From the NCBI GenBank assembly GCA_029976075.1, contig JARKNW010000059.1:1-64000 (forward strand): a stretch of 64,000 bases of DNA, written 5' to 3'. Position numbers and translations under genes: made by a program. Each line of letters opens with the position of its first letter. Within the stretch, counting starts at the first letter, position 1. The DNA is from Pleomorphomonas sp. (GTDB lineage Bacteria > Pseudomonadota > Alphaproteobacteria > Rhizobiales > Pleomorphomonadaceae). The notes beneath the pieces are model-generated. The model saw only the letters and a list, made by a program, of their open reading frames with translations, had not been told where the DNA came from and searched no databases. Below are positions 9,847 through 21,014 of this stretch, one piece after another.

Positions 9847-10162
9847 TGGGGTCACCGCGATTGGAAAGGCGACCATTTCTTATACGGCTCGACGAACAGA
9901 TGCCAGTCCCATGGCGCCGAACAGACTTGCGATAGGCGGATGCCGGGGCGGGCGCTGTTCGTAGCCCTATTCTAGTCTTCCTGTTGGAAGTTGCTGTCAC
10001 AAACCTGAGTGAGGCGCACTGCGGCTATGCATCCCAAGGTAGTTTGGAGAAAATATTCGCATTTAGAGTGGCATAAACGCTCCGTAAACAAATAATCACT
10101 TAAGTGACAATGATAGGCAAATAACCCCGGCAAGACGCGATATTTCCCCGATTACAACCAAT

Positions 10163-10192
10163 ATATGCAGTCTGCATATGAATCGTCGATTC
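10163..10192. promoter_or_regulatory. Two abutting perfect palindromes upstream of the soluble MCP
   Basis: ATATGCA-GTC-TGCATAT (10163-10179) directly followed by GAATCG-T-CGATTC (10180-10192). Confidence 0.5.
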
Positions 10193-10245
10193 ACGGGTGA
10201 CTGATCGATGCCGCTGGCCGGTGGAAAGGTGAGGAACTGAGACCC

Positions 10246-11721
10246 ATGTGGCCCTTTTCAACTCATGAAGCTGCGGTGCTCGCGGCTCTTGATCGTTCTC
10301 TGGCAGTCATCGAGTTCGATCCGACCGGCAAGATCCTCACCGCCAACGCCAACTTCCTGAAAGTGATGGGCTACGAACTTGCCGAGATCGTCGGCAAGCA
10401 TCACTCGATTTTTGTTGATCCGACGGAAGTGAAAGGCCCCGCTTACGCGACGTTTTGGCGCGATCTGCAAGCTGGCCAGTTCATATCGTCCGAGTTTCGG
10501 CGGATCGCCAAGGGCGGGCGCTCCGTCTGGATCCAGGGAACCTACAATCCGTTGCTGGACAAGTCCGGCAAGGTTTATCGAGTCGTCAAGTTTGCGACCG
10601 ACGTGACGGATCGCAAGCTGCAGGACGCCAAGGTTCAGGGAGAGATCGCTGCCATCAATCGCGCCCAGGCGGTCATCTCCTTCGAGCCTGACGGCACGAT
10701 TGTCGAGGCGAACGAGAACTTCGAGAAGGCGCTCGGCTATCGTCTCCAGGAAATCGTCGGCAAGCACCATTCGATGTTTGTCACGCCCGAAGAGCGCAAC
10801 AGCCCCGCCTACAAGAAGTTCTGGGAAGACCTGAGGGCCGGGCAGTTCAAGTCCGACGAATATCACCGCGTCGGCAAGGGGAACCGGGACGTCTTCCTGC
10901 AGGCCACCTACAATCCGATCTTCGACGTCACCGGGAAGCTCGTCAGGGTCACCAAGTTTGCCACGGATATCACCGCCGTGATGGAGCGCCGGTGCAAGCG
11001 CCAGGCGGCCCAGACCGAAATCAATCGTGAGCTGAGCGAGGTGGCCGACATGATCGCTCGCTCCAATACCGAAGCAGCCGGCGCCAACTCGACGGCGGGG
11101 GTCACCGCCTCCAATGTCCAGGCTGTCGCCGCCGGGGCTGAGGAGCTTGTTTCCTCGGTTGCCGAAATCAGCCGTCAGGTCAGCGTTGCCCTCTCGGTAT
11201 CGCAGGAGGCCGTCACTCAGGCCGACACGGCGACCAAGGTGGTCTCCGGACTGGCCACGGCGGCGCAAAAGATCGACCAGGTGGTCGAACTGATCAATAC
11301 GATTGCCGGCCAGACCAACCTGCTCGCCCTTAACGCGACGATCGAGGCGGCACGTGCCGGTGAGATGGGCAAGGGTTTCGCCGTCGTCGCACAGGAAGTG
11401 AAGCAACTCGCAGCCCAGACGTCTCGCGCCACCGATGAGATCGCCAGCGAAATCGCGGCTGTGCAGACCATTTCTTCAAAGGCGGTCGAGTCCATCGACG
11501 GCATTACCAGCATCATCAGTCGCATCAACGACATATCGTCGTCGATTGCCTCGGCCGTCGAGGAGCAGGCGGCCGTGACGCAGAACATGTCCGGCAGCAT
11601 GCATACCGCCGCGAACGGCGTCGAGGAGATCGCCAAGGCTCTGGACGGAATCAGCCGGTCGACGCAGTCGATCGACGAAGCTGCCAACAAGCTCCAGAAG
11701 GCGGCGGCAACGCTCGCCTGA
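10246..11721 (+). CDS. methyl-accepting chemotaxis protein with two tandem PAS domains, no obvious transmembrane segment
   Basis: Two homologous PAS repeats (each with EIVGKHHS...F...GPAY/SPAYxxFWxDLxAGQF...VKFATDVT / TKFATDIT) followed by an MCP signalling tip ([44 protein letters not shown]). Confidence 0.95.
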   Translation: MWPFSTHEAAVLAALDRSLAVIEFDPTGKILTANANFLKVMGYELAEIVGKHHSIFVDPTEVKGPAYATFWRDLQAGQFISSEFRRIAKGGRSVWIQGTYNPLLDKSGKVYRVVKFATDVTDRKLQDAKVQGEIAAINRAQAVISFEPDGTIVEANENFEKALGYRLQEIVGKHHSMFVTPEERNSPAYKKFWEDLRAGQFKSDEYHRVGKGNRDVFLQATYNPIFDVTGKLVRVTKFATDITAVMERRCKRQAAQTEINRELSEVADMIARSNTEAAGANSTAGVTASNVQAVAAGAEELVSSVAEISRQVSVALSVSQEAVTQADTATKVVSGLATAAQKIDQVVELINTIAGQTNLLALNATIEAARAGEMGKGFAVVAQEVKQLAAQTSRATDEIASEIAAVQTISSKAVESIDGITSIISRINDISSSIASAVEEQAAVTQNMSGSMHTAANGVEEIAKALDGISRSTQSIDEAANKLQKAAATLA

Positions 11722-11745
11722 CCTCGTCACGCCGCCGTGTTACAG

Positions 11746-11780
11746 ACCGCCTCCGCCGCCCCATGGGTCGCGGAGGCGGT
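11746..11780. terminator. 11-bp stem-loop between the convergent MCP and SDR genes
   Basis: ACCGCCTCCGC-(13 nt)-GCGGAGGCGGT followed by TTTGCC. Confidence 0.6.
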
Positions 11781-11787
11781 TTGCCAT

Positions 11788-12660
11788 TCAGCGCCAGTTG
11801 TCCTCGAGCCACATTCGGGCAAAGGCGGAGCGATAGTTCGGATAGTCGTAGACAAGCCCGAGGACGGATTTGCTGAGGCCGTTGGCGACCCGTTTGTTTT
11901 CCCCATAGAAGCTGCGGGCCATCGGCGAGAGTTCGGCGGTCTCGAAGTCCTGTTCGGGCGGTGCTTTGATCCCCATCAGCTCGGCGGCATAGGCGACGAC
12001 ATCCTGAGGGGGCGCCGGCTCGTCGTCGGTGATGTTGAAAACGCCGTTGGCTTTACTGGCAAACGCCTTCTCCACCGCCGATGCAATGTCTTCGACATGA
12101 ATCCGATTGAAGACCTGTCCCGGCTTGACGAGACGTCGAGCGCTGCCTTCGGCAAGGTTGATGAAGGCGTTTCGTCCCGGGCCGTAGATGCCTGAAAGGC
12201 GAAGCACGGCCACTGCCACGCCCGTGCTTGCGCCAAAGGCGAGCCACTCGTTCTCGGCCCTCACGCGGGCAAGCGAGCGGGCGCTCCGGGGGCGGCATTC
12301 GGAGCTTTCATCGACCCAGGCGCCATCATGATCGCCGTAGACGCCAACGGTCGAGAGATAGGCGATGGAGACGAGCGATTTTTGCCGGGCCAGTGCCTCG
12401 GCCAGCACCGGCAATACGCGATCGCCTCCGCCCTGTCCCTCCATCGGGGCGATCGATACGACGATGTGGGTGGTTCCCGACAGGACGGGAATCAACGCTT
12501 CGGCCGCCTCGCGCGAGCCGTCGAAGAGATGCATGTCGGCAAGAGAGGCGAGAGCGTTGGCCTTCGCCGCCGAGCGTGTGGTGCCGACCGCCTCCGCCGG
12601 AGCAAGGCGGCGCAAGGCGGCCGTGGCGCTGTAACCGAGGCCGAAGGCCGTGAGTTTCAT
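11788..12660 (-). CDS. SDR / NAD-dependent epimerase-like family protein
   Basis: 290 aa with nucleotide-binding start MKLTAFGLGYSATAALRRL and SIAYLSTVGVYGDHDGAWVDESS. Confidence 0.8.
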   Translation of the reverse strand: MKLTAFGLGYSATAALRRLAPAEAVGTTRSAAKANALASLADMHLFDGSREAAEALIPVLSGTTHIVVSIAPMEGQGGGDRVLPVLAEALARQKSLVSIAYLSTVGVYGDHDGAWVDESSECRPRSARSLARVRAENEWLAFGASTGVAVAVLRLSGIYGPGRNAFINLAEGSARRLVKPGQVFNRIHVEDIASAVEKAFASKANGVFNITDDEPAPPQDVVAYAAELMGIKAPPEQDFETAELSPMARSFYGENKRVANGLSKSVLGLVYDYPNYRSAFARMWLEDNWR

Positions 12661-12814
12661 CGAGACATCTCCTGACGGTCGGGCGGTTTCGGAACCGTGA
12701 AGTGGGCTGTGCCAAAGTCAAGTTGCATAGAGGCATTTCTGTCCTACATAAAGGCGTCATTCAGGGACGGCTTCCGCGCCACGGGCGGATGGCCGTTGCC
12801 GCAAGGAGCACTTC

Positions 12815-13372
12815 ATGATGGAACATTCGAACCCGTCCACCTGGTACGGCACCACCATCGTATCGGTCCGCAAGGACGGCAAGGTGGTCATCGCCGGTGA
12901 CGGGCAGGTCACCCTTGGCGCCACGGTGATCAAGCACACGGCGCGCAAGGTGCGCCCACTCGGGCGCGGTGACGTGATTGCCGGATTTGCTGGCGCAACG
13001 GCCGACGCCTTCACGCTTTTCGAGAGACTGGAGGCCAAGCTGGAGCAGTATCCGGGCCAGCTCATGCGGGCCTGCGTCGAGCTCGCCAAGGATTGGCGCA
13101 CCGACCGTTATCTGCGTCGGCTCGAGGCGATGATGATCGTCGCCGATGCCAGCGTGACGCTGGTCCTGACCGGCACGGGTGATGTGCTGGAGCCCGAGGG
13201 CGGGATCGCCGGCATCGGCTCTGGCGGCACTTATGCGCTGGCTGCCGCCCGCGCGCTCGCCGACAGCGGCCAAGATGCGGAGACGATCGCTCGCAAGGCG
13301 ATGAAGATCGCCGCAGACATCTGCGTCTACACAAACGAAAACGTGGTCGTCGAAAGCCTGCCCAAGGCCTGA
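12815..13372 (+). CDS. hslV: ATP-dependent protease subunit HslV
   Basis: [38 protein letters not shown]: conserved HslV N-terminus with catalytic Thr. Immediately upstream of hslU. Confidence 0.97.
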   Translation: MMEHSNPSTWYGTTIVSVRKDGKVVIAGDGQVTLGATVIKHTARKVRPLGRGDVIAGFAGATADAFTLFERLEAKLEQYPGQLMRACVELAKDWRTDRYLRRLEAMMIVADASVTLVLTGTGDVLEPEGGIAGIGSGGTYALAAARALADSGQDAETIARKAMKIAADICVYTNENVVVESLPKA

Positions 13373-13436
13373 GTTCCATCCGGCCGGATCGCTGGCCCGC
13401 GCGCCGCTCCGGACTGCTCCACTTAAGGATAAAACC

Positions 13437-14735
13437 ATGCCCGATTTCTCGCCTCGCGAAATCGTCTCCGAACTCGACCGGCATATCGTCGGTCAGAAGG
13501 ACGCCAAGCGCGCTGTCGCCATTGCGCTGCGCAACCGCTGGCGCCGCCTGCAGCTCGACTCCTCCCTGCGCGAAGAGGTGCTGCCCAAAAACATCCTGAT
13601 GATCGGCCCTACCGGCGTCGGCAAGACGGAGATCTCCCGTCGTCTCGCCCGGCTCGTCAACGCGCCTTTCGTCAAGGTCGAAGCCACCAAGTTCACCGAG
13701 ATCGGCTATGTCGGCCGCGATGTCGAGCAGATCATCCGCGACCTTCTTGAGGTCGGCATCTCGCTCGTTCGGACGCAGCGGCGCAAGGACGTCGAGGCCA
13801 AGGCCCATCTCGCCGCCGAGGAGCGGGTGCTCGACGCGCTGGTTGGCACGTCGGCGAGTCCCTCGACCCGTGATACCTTCCGCAAGAAGCTCCGGGCCGG
13901 CGAACTTGATGACAAGGAGATCGAGATCGAGTTGACGGCCACGGGCCCGGGGGGCGGTGGCATGGAAATCCCCGGCATGCCGGGCGGTCAGGTCATCAAT
14001 CTCTCCGAGATGATGCAGAAGATGATGGGTGGCGTTAAGAAGACCCGCCGCGTCTCCGTCAAGGATAGCCACGATCTGCTCACCGCCGAGGAGGCCGACA
14101 AGCTGATTGATCAGGACAAGATCGTCGCCGAGGCGATCGACGCGGTCGAAAACAATGGGATCGTCTTCCTCGACGAGATCGACAAGATCTGCGCCAAGGA
14201 CGGTCGCGACGGTTCGGTGTCGCGCGAGGGTGTGCAACGCGACCTGCTGCCGCTCATCGAGGGCACGACCGTGTCGACCAAGCATGGCTCGGTGAAAACC
14301 GATCATATCCTGTTCATCGCCTCCGGCGCATTCCACGTCGCCAAACCCTCGGACCTGCTTCCCGAACTCCAGGGGCGCTTGCCGATCCGGGTCGAGCTGA
14401 AGCCACTCGACAAGGATGATTTCCGCCGCATCCTCACTGAACCGCAGGCGAGCCTTATCAAGCAGTATGTGGCGCTCATGCAGACCGAAGGCGTGACCTT
14501 GGCCTTCACCGACGATGCCATCGACGCGGTCGCCGAAATAGCGGTCCACGTCAATGCGACGGTGGAGAACATCGGCGCCCGCCGATTGCAGACCGTGTTG
14601 GAGCGCATCCTTGACGACATCTCGTTCTCGGCGCCCGATCGGTCCGGCGAGACGGTGACTGTCGATGGACCGGCCGTCAGGGCGGCGTTGGGCGACCTCG
14701 CCCGCAACACCGATCTCAGCCGGTTCATCCTCTAG
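13437..14735 (+). CDS. hslU: ATP-dependent protease ATPase subunit HslU
   Basis: [34 protein letters not shown], Walker [17 protein letters not shown]-terminus DLSRFIL. Confidence 0.97.
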   Translation: MPDFSPREIVSELDRHIVGQKDAKRAVAIALRNRWRRLQLDSSLREEVLPKNILMIGPTGVGKTEISRRLARLVNAPFVKVEATKFTEIGYVGRDVEQIIRDLLEVGISLVRTQRRKDVEAKAHLAAEERVLDALVGTSASPSTRDTFRKKLRAGELDDKEIEIELTATGPGGGGMEIPGMPGGQVINLSEMMQKMMGGVKKTRRVSVKDSHDLLTAEEADKLIDQDKIVAEAIDAVENNGIVFLDEIDKICAKDGRDGSVSREGVQRDLLPLIEGTTVSTKHGSVKTDHILFIASGAFHVAKPSDLLPELQGRLPIRVELKPLDKDDFRRILTEPQASLIKQYVALMQTEGVTLAFTDDAIDAVAEIAVHVNATVENIGARRLQTVLERILDDISFSAPDRSGETVTVDGPAVRAALGDLARNTDLSRFIL

Positions 14736-14742
14736 GTTGGCG

Positions 14743-14780
14743 GCCTCTCCGGCGAATGCTGCGCGCCTTGCCGGAGAGGC
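14743..14780 (+). terminator. 11-bp stem-loop downstream of hslU
   Basis: GCCTCTCCGGC-(16 nt)-GCCGGAGAGGC. Confidence 0.55.
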
Positions 14781-15074
14781 ATGCAAAATCAGTTGAGCGG
14801 CCAGTGGCCGCCCCTTGATCGGTTGAGATGGTTGCGAAACGCAAGTTTCTTGTTGTTCTCAAGGGTTTTGCGTATATCGTTTCAACGAGATCGGTCGCAT
14901 CAATTGAACTGATCGGTCGGCCACTTGCCGGGGGGCATGGGTGGTTGGCGTCCGAGGAATGCCTGCTGGGTCTGATCCAATGGGTGTGCCTTGGGTCATG
15001 GACGCGATCTCGGGAAGAGAGACGCCGTTGTCCCTCGTCAGTACAGCCGGAGTACCGGTGCATCGGACGGACAG

Positions 15075-16157
15075 ATGGGTGAAAGTTCAACTCCGCAGAC
15101 CAAAACCGTGAAGCTCGCCGACGTGGCCCGTGCGGCCGGTGTCAGCCAGGGAACGGTGTCCAACGTCTTCAATCGGCCAAGCCTCGTGTCCGAACAGTTG
15201 CGCGAGCGCGTTGAGGAAGCGGCGCGGTCGCTCGGTTACCGGGGCCCCGATCCGCGCGGTCGCCTGCTGAGGGCAGGGCGCGTCAATGCCATTGGCGTCG
15301 TGGCCATCGGACCACTCAACTGTTTCTTCGACGATCAGTATACTCGCTTGTTCCTGTCCGGCATTGCGCGGGCTTGCGAAGCGCGGGGGGCCGGCATCTC
15401 CCTTGTCTCGGCGACCGACGACGAAATCGCGGCGTGGAACATTCGCACCGCACTGGTCGACGGTTTCGTCCTGCACTGTCTCAATGAAGGAAATACGCTA
15501 GTCCAACTGGCCGAGAAACGCGGCTTGCCTTTCGTTGCCGTCGATTTTCCCGTCGGACCCGGTTTGGATGTCGTCAAGATCGACGATTACCGAGGTGCCC
15601 GCGAGGCAGCTCAACATCTCGTCGATCTGGGCCACCGGCATTTTGCGGTGTTCACGTTCGAGACCGAGAAGGAAGTCCGCGTTGGCTTCGTGGACGATCA
15701 GCGGGCCGAACAGTCATCCTTTGAGGTCGTGCGGCGCCGCCTTTCCGGTTATCGGGATGTCTTCCAGACAGCGGGCCTTCCGCCGCAGCCGGTCTTCGAG
15801 ACCGGCTCCGACTATGACGGCGTATGCATCGGCGTCAACGCGGTTCTGGCAGCCCATCCGGATACCACGGCCTTCATTTGCACCTCCGATCGCGTGGCGC
15901 TGCATGTCATGGCCTACTTGCAGTCGCTCGGCCGCAAGGTTCCCGACGACTTCTCGGTAGTCGGTTTTGACGGCATCGAAGAGGCCGCCACCTCCCTTCC
16001 TCCACTCACGACCATTCGTCAGCCGGCAGTTGGCAAGGGCGAGGCCGCGGTGGAGCTCATTCTCGGGGACAAGGCGGACGGGGTTGGCGGTCGAGTGGTC
16101 GAACTGCCGATCGACTTGGTGGTTCGCGGTTCCACGGCGCGGCCTCGCAAAGGCTAG
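15075..16157 (+). CDS. LacI-family transcriptional regulator
   Basis: HTH VKLADVARAAGVSQGTVSNVFNRPSLVSEQLRERVEEAARSLGYRG plus periplasmic-binding-like effector domain. Confidence 0.93.
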   Translation: MGESSTPQTKTVKLADVARAAGVSQGTVSNVFNRPSLVSEQLRERVEEAARSLGYRGPDPRGRLLRAGRVNAIGVVAIGPLNCFFDDQYTRLFLSGIARACEARGAGISLVSATDDEIAAWNIRTALVDGFVLHCLNEGNTLVQLAEKRGLPFVAVDFPVGPGLDVVKIDDYRGAREAAQHLVDLGHRHFAVFTFETEKEVRVGFVDDQRAEQSSFEVVRRRLSGYRDVFQTAGLPPQPVFETGSDYDGVCIGVNAVLAAHPDTTAFICTSDRVALHVMAYLQSLGRKVPDDFSVVGFDGIEEAATSLPPLTTIRQPAVGKGEAAVELILGDKADGVGGRVVELPIDLVVRGSTARPRKG

Positions 16158-16179
16158 GCGCCCTCATCGTTTTTCTCAG

Positions 16180-16208
16180 GCCGCCGGCGAGGGGTCCTTG
16201 CCGGCGGC
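16180..16208 (+). terminator. Intrinsic terminator-like hairpin after the LacI-family gene
   Basis: GCCGCCGGC-(11 nt)-GCCGGCGGC followed by TTTGCTTTGC. Confidence 0.65.
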
Positions 16209-16222
16209 TTTGCTTTGCGTGC

Positions 16223-17275
16223 TTACGGCGCCAGTCCGAACAGGCTGAGATCGGCTGGCCCCAGACGATCCTTGGCGGTCAGGACCTGATGCCAATAAGG
16301 GTAAAGGAGCGGCAGTGCGCTGACATCATCGAGCCGCTTGCGCTCGTCGGCGGACAGCTTGAGATCGACGGCCTTGAGGTTGTCGGCAAACTGCGCTTCG
16401 GTTCGGCCTCCGATGACGACCGATGTGACCCCTGGTCGATCGAGCAGCCATGCGAGCGCAATCTGGGCCGCGCTGACACCGCGCGCATCGGCGATCTCCA
16501 CCAGGGAATCGACGATGTTCCAAAGCCGATTCTCGTCGCGGATGGGCGGTTCTGGCCAGCCGGCGAGCTGTCGCGTGCCCTCTGGCGTCGCGGTGTTGCG
16601 ACGGTGTTTGCCAGACAGAAGGCCACCCGCGAGCGGGCTCCAGACCAGAATGCCGAGCCCCTGGTCAAGCGAGATCGGCACCAACTCGTATTCGGCTTCG
16701 CGTGCCTCCAAGGTGTAGTGAATCTGTTGGGACACGAAGCGCTGCCGATGCTCGGCCGAAGCCGCGCCGAGTGCCTTCATGATGTGCCAGCCGGAGAAGT
16801 TGGAACAGCCGATATAGCGAACCTTGCCGGCTCGAACCAAACTGTCCAGGGCCTCCATCAGTTCATCGACGGGAGTAAGCCCGTCCCACTGGTGCACCTG
16901 ATAGAGATCGATCGCTTCTGTCTTGAGGCGATGAAGGCTGGCTTCGCAACCGGCAATGATGTGATGCCGGCTGAGTCCCCGATCATTGGGGCCGTCGCCC
17001 ATCGGAAAGCGAACCTTGGTTGCAACGAGAACGCCCTTGCCCTTCCGCTCCTGCATGAGATCGCCAACGATCTCTTCGGAAAGCCCCGCCGAATAGACAT
17101 CGGCGGTATCGATCAGGTTGACGCCAGCATCGATGCAGAGATCGATCAGCCGCGCCGCCTCGGCAAGCCCAATGGCTCCCACTTTGGCAAAAGCGCCTCT
17201 GCCACCAAAAGTCATTGTGCCCATCGTGAGCGTGGAGACCTTGAGGCCCGAACGTCCGAGCAGGCGGTATTCCAT
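16223..17275 (-). CDS. aldo/keto reductase
   Basis: MEYRLLGRSGLKVSTLTMGTMTFGG...LIDTADVYSAGLSEEIVG. Confidence 0.93.
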   Translation of the reverse strand: MEYRLLGRSGLKVSTLTMGTMTFGGRGAFAKVGAIGLAEAARLIDLCIDAGVNLIDTADVYSAGLSEEIVGDLMQERKGKGVLVATKVRFPMGDGPNDRGLSRHHIIAGCEASLHRLKTEAIDLYQVHQWDGLTPVDELMEALDSLVRAGKVRYIGCSNFSGWHIMKALGAASAEHRQRFVSQQIHYTLEAREAEYELVPISLDQGLGILVWSPLAGGLLSGKHRRNTATPEGTRQLAGWPEPPIRDENRLWNIVDSLVEIADARGVSAAQIALAWLLDRPGVTSVVIGGRTEAQFADNLKAVDLKLSADERKRLDDVSALPLLYPYWHQVLTAKDRLGPADLSLFGLAP

Positions 17276-17586
17276 TGGCTTTCTCCCTTGAGTTTGCGGT
17301 TGAACCTATGTCAACGCCGGCAAGCTGTGAAGGTTACGATGCCAGGCACCTCGACAAGCGGCATATTTTTCACTTGGCGCTTCGGTCCGCTGGTGTAAAA
17401 GCCATTCTACGTTCCAGCTTTGGCTTCCTTGGCGCCCCAAATGGGCCTTCGACAAAAGTCGGAAGCGAGAGAACCATCTGCAAGCCATTGCTTCTAGTGG
17501 CATTCTCGGATTTGACATTTGTTCTGAAGCCTGATGTCAGTCGACTTGAAGTGTTAAGCTCGTTCCCTTTGACCGGAGAAGAAACC

Positions 17587-18471
17587 ATGCCGCTCAAAAG
17601 CATGACAGGATTTGCCCGTCTCGACGGGTCGGCGGCTGGCAATCGCTTCGCTTGGGAACTCCGCTCTGTCAACGGGCGCGGCCTCGATCTAAGGCTGCGT
17701 CTGCCGCCCGGCTTTGATGCGGTGGAGATCGCGGTCCGCCGCATGGCTTCGGAGGCGCTCGCTCGCGGCAACGTCTCCATCAACCTGACGGTTACGCGCG
17801 AGAGTTCAGCCCAGACTTTCCGCATCGACGAAAAACTGTTGTCCGCACTTATCGATACGGCACGCCGCTATTCAGGAACCCCCGGCATCCGCGATGCTTC
17901 GCTTGACGGCCTGCTGGCCGTACGAGGCGTTGTCGAAGTGGTTGAGGCGACACCGGACGAGGAGGGTGCCAAGGCTTTCGAAGCCGAGTTGATCGGCGCG
18001 TTCGCCAAGGTGCTTGTCGATTTTCAGGCGTCGCGCGCCTCCGAGGGTATCGCGCTCAAGCGCATTCTTGAAGAACAGGTCGCCGAAGTCTCTCGTCTCG
18101 TCGCGGAAGCCGAGGCATTGCCGGCTCGTACACCCGAGGCGATTCGCGATCGCCTCGAGGAGCAGCTTGCCGTGCTGCTCGCGCGCGATGACATCGATCC
18201 GCAACGACTTCACGTCGAGGCCGCGTTGATCGCCACGCGCGCCGACGTTCGGGAAGAAATCGATCGTCTCAAGGCGCATATCGCCCAGGCACGCGAGCTC
18301 ATGGCAAGCGACGCGGCCGTCGGCCGCCGGTTGGACTTCCTGGCGCAGGAGTTCAATCGCGAGTCCAACACCCTCTGTTCCAAGTCCAATGATACGGCTC
18401 TGACGCGGATCGGCCTCGCCCTCAAGGCGGTGGTCGATCAGTTCAAGGAGCAGGTCCAGAACGTCGAGTGA
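17587..18471 (+). CDS. YicC family protein (endoribonuclease YicC-like)
   Basis: [44 protein letters not shown] and C-terminal [48 protein letters not shown]. Confidence 0.95.
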   Translation: MPLKSMTGFARLDGSAAGNRFAWELRSVNGRGLDLRLRLPPGFDAVEIAVRRMASEALARGNVSINLTVTRESSAQTFRIDEKLLSALIDTARRYSGTPGIRDASLDGLLAVRGVVEVVEATPDEEGAKAFEAELIGAFAKVLVDFQASRASEGIALKRILEEQVAEVSRLVAEAEALPARTPEAIRDRLEEQLAVLLARDDIDPQRLHVEAALIATRADVREEIDRLKAHIAQARELMASDAAVGRRLDFLAQEFNRESNTLCSKSNDTALTRIGLALKAVVDQFKEQVQNVE

Positions 18472-19127
18472 GTCCCATGGTTGCCGCAGATCAAAGGCAC
18501 GTCCGCTTTCCCCGCCGCGGACTGATGTTCGTCATTTCGTCACCGTCGGGTGCCGGCAAGGGTACGCTGTCGCGCAACATTCTCGATACGGACCGCGACA
18601 TGACGCTGTCCATCTCGGTGACGACGCGAGATCGGCGCCCGAGCGAGATCAACGGCGTGCATTACCATTTCATCAGCCAGCAGCGCTTCCTGTCGATGCG
18701 CGATGGTGGCGAACTTCTTGAGTGGGCCGAGGTGCACGGCAACTATTACGGCACGCCCCAGGCGCCCGTCGAGGAAGCGCTGGCGTCCGGGCGTGATGTG
18801 CTGTTCGACATCGACTGGCAAGGGGCTGCTCAGCTACGGGACAAGATGTCGGCGGACGTGGTCTCCGTGTTCATTCTGCCGCCTTCGATGGCGGAACTTC
18901 GCTCGCGCCTCACGCGTCGGGCCGAAGATGCGCCTGAAGTGATCGAGAAGCGTCTGGTCAACGCACGGCGCGAAATCGCCGAATGGCCGAATTTCGACTA
19001 CGTCGTCGTCAATGACGACCTTGATGCGGCCTTTGCGGATCTCAGTGCCATTTTGCGGGCCGAGCGCAACCGGCGGTCGCGAGCAGCCGAAGGCATCGAA
19101 GGGTTCGTTGGTACGCTCCTGGCCTGA
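18468..19127 (+). CDS. gmk: guanylate kinase
   Basis: [42 protein letters not shown]. Overlaps yicC; start could be GTG at 18468 or the nearby ATG. Confidence 0.95.
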   Translation: MSPMVAADQRHVRFPRRGLMFVISSPSGAGKGTLSRNILDTDRDMTLSISVTTRDRRPSEINGVHYHFISQQRFLSMRDGGELLEWAEVHGNYYGTPQAPVEEALASGRDVLFDIDWQGAAQLRDKMSADVVSVFILPPSMAELRSRLTRRAEDAPEVIEKRLVNARREIAEWPNFDYVVVNDDLDAAFADLSAILRAERNRRSRAAEGIEGFVGTLLA

Positions 19128-19132
19128 CAAGG

Positions 19133-19975
19133 CTATCGCATGACCTTCCAGGCATTGGCGAGATCGACGAATCCCTTCACGGGGATCGTCTCGGCACGAG
19201 CGGTCGGGTCGATGCCGGCGGCGGCACAAAGCGCAGCAGGATCGACCCCAAGTGCCTTCAGGCTTTGTCTCAACATCTTGCGGCGCTGGCCGAAAGCGGC
19301 AGCGGTGACGCTCTCAAGATCCGCCTGCTCGCAGGGCAGGGGTTCGGACCTTGGAGCGAAATGCACTACCGTCGAGGTTACCTTCGGTGGTGGCACGAAG
19401 GCTTTGGGCGAGATGTCGAACATCTGCGTGGCGTAGCTTCGCCAGCCGCAGAGCACTCCCAAGCGGCCATAGGCGTCATCACCGGCGGCGGCCGTTATGC
19501 GATCGGCCACTTCTTTCTGAAACATCAGCACCATCGCCGTCCAGCGTGGCGGCCAGTTCGCCGGGGAAAGCCAGCCTGTGAGGAGCGGTGTCGCGATATT
19601 GTAGGGCAGGTTGGCCATGATGACCGGCGGCTCATTGCCAAGGGCGGCCGTGTCCACTTCGAGCGCGTCGCCTTCGGTGATGTGCAGCCGACCAGGATAA
19701 TGGTCGCCAATTTCTTCAAGGGCGGCGATTGCCCGCCGATCCCGTTCCACCACGTGGACCTTGGCGGCACCGGCGGCCAGGATCGCACGGGTCAAGCCTC
19801 CCGGACCAGGCCCTATCTCGACCACGGTCCTGCCACTCAGGCTTCCGGCCGCCCTGGCAATGCGGGCCGTGAGGTTGAGGTCGAGCAGGAAGTTCTGCCC
19901 CAGGCTTTTCAGCGCCGACAGACCATGTCGCTCGATGACGTCGCGCAGGGGAGGCAGGTCGTCGATCTGGCTCAT
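19133..19975 (-). CDS. rsmA: 16S rRNA (adenine1518/1519-N6)-dimethyltransferase
   Basis: [20 protein letters not shown]...[16 protein letters not shown]...[13 protein letters not shown]. Confidence 0.96.
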   Translation of the reverse strand: MSQIDDLPPLRDVIERHGLSALKSLGQNFLLDLNLTARIARAAGSLSGRTVVEIGPGPGGLTRAILAAGAAKVHVVERDRRAIAALEEIGDHYPGRLHITEGDALEVDTAALGNEPPVIMANLPYNIATPLLTGWLSPANWPPRWTAMVLMFQKEVADRITAAAGDDAYGRLGVLCGWRSYATQMFDISPKAFVPPPKVTSTVVHFAPRSEPLPCEQADLESVTAAAFGQRRKMLRQSLKALGVDPAALCAAAGIDPTARAETIPVKGFVDLANAWKVMR

Positions 19976-21012
19976 GATCGCGCCCTGACCGCCACCATGC
20001 GACCTGCCATTCGAATCGCGGCGATCAGACTGGAAGGATTGGCGACGCCTTTGGCGGCGATGTCGAGCGCGGTGCCGTGGTCGGGAGAGGTCCGGACGAA
20101 CGGCAAGCCGAGCGTCACATTGACCGTTTCGTCGAAAGCGATGGTCTTCACCGGAATCAATGCCTGATCGTGGTACATGGCGAGCACCACGTCATAGGTT
20201 TTGCGGGCGGCGGCATGGAACAGAGTATCGGACGGCAGCGGTCCGCGCACATCAATGCCTTCGGCGCGAAGCCGATTTACCGCTGGCGTAACGATCTCCA
20301 AATCCTCACGTCCCATGGCCCCACCTTCTCCGGCATGCGGATTGAGACCGGCGACGGCAAGACGCGGGTGTTCGAGACCAAGCTTCACTTTCATCTCACG
20401 ATGAACGATGCGCGCGATATCGACGATCATGTCGCCCGTGAGAGCCTTCGGTACATCCTGGAGCGCGATGTGTACGGTGACGGGAACCGTGGATAGCTGC
20501 GGTCCCGCCAGCATCATGACCGGCATGTGCGGCGCGCCGGGCCAATACTGCCGAGCAAGGTCGCCCAGGAACTCCGTATGGCCAGGAAACTTGAACCCGG
20601 CCGCATAGAGGTTGGATTTCTGGATCGGTGCTGTGACAACGCCGCTCGCATCGCCTTCGCGAACATGTCCGACCGCCGTCTCGATGGCGGCGACGGTGGC
20701 GGGTGCGGTCGTCTCCGACAGCTGTCCGGGGCAATCCTGCACCCGTCGTCCGACATCGAACACTGGCAAGGCGCTGGGAAATGTTTCTAACGCCTCACCC
20801 GGCTTCACAATCCCAAGAGGTACTGCAAGGCCGAGGCGAGCAAGACGAGTGGCAAAGAAGTCCGGATCCGCTACCACGTAGAAAGGCGGCAACATCTCTT
20901 CTCGCCGCTTGAGCCAAGCTTTGGCGATGATTTCAGCGCCAATGCCAGCAGGCTCTCCGATCGATACGGCAAGAGGAGAGGGGAGCTTCCCGTTGGCTGA
21001 CATATCCGACAT
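19972..21012 (-). CDS. pdxA: 4-hydroxythreonine-4-phosphate dehydrogenase
   Basis: [87 protein letters not shown]. Confidence 0.96.
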   Translation of the reverse strand: MSDMSANGKLPSPLAVSIGEPAGIGAEIIAKAWLKRREEMLPPFYVVADPDFFATRLARLGLAVPLGIVKPGEALETFPSALPVFDVGRRVQDCPGQLSETTAPATVAAIETAVGHVREGDASGVVTAPIQKSNLYAAGFKFPGHTEFLGDLARQYWPGAPHMPVMMLAGPQLSTVPVTVHIALQDVPKALTGDMIVDIARIVHREMKVKLGLEHPRLAVAGLNPHAGEGGAMGREDLEIVTPAVNRLRAEGIDVRGPLPSDTLFHAAARKTYDVVLAMYHDQALIPVKTIAFDETVNVTLGLPFVRTSPDHGTALDIAAKGVANPSSLIAAIRMAGRMVAVRARS

Positions 21013-21014
21013 GG

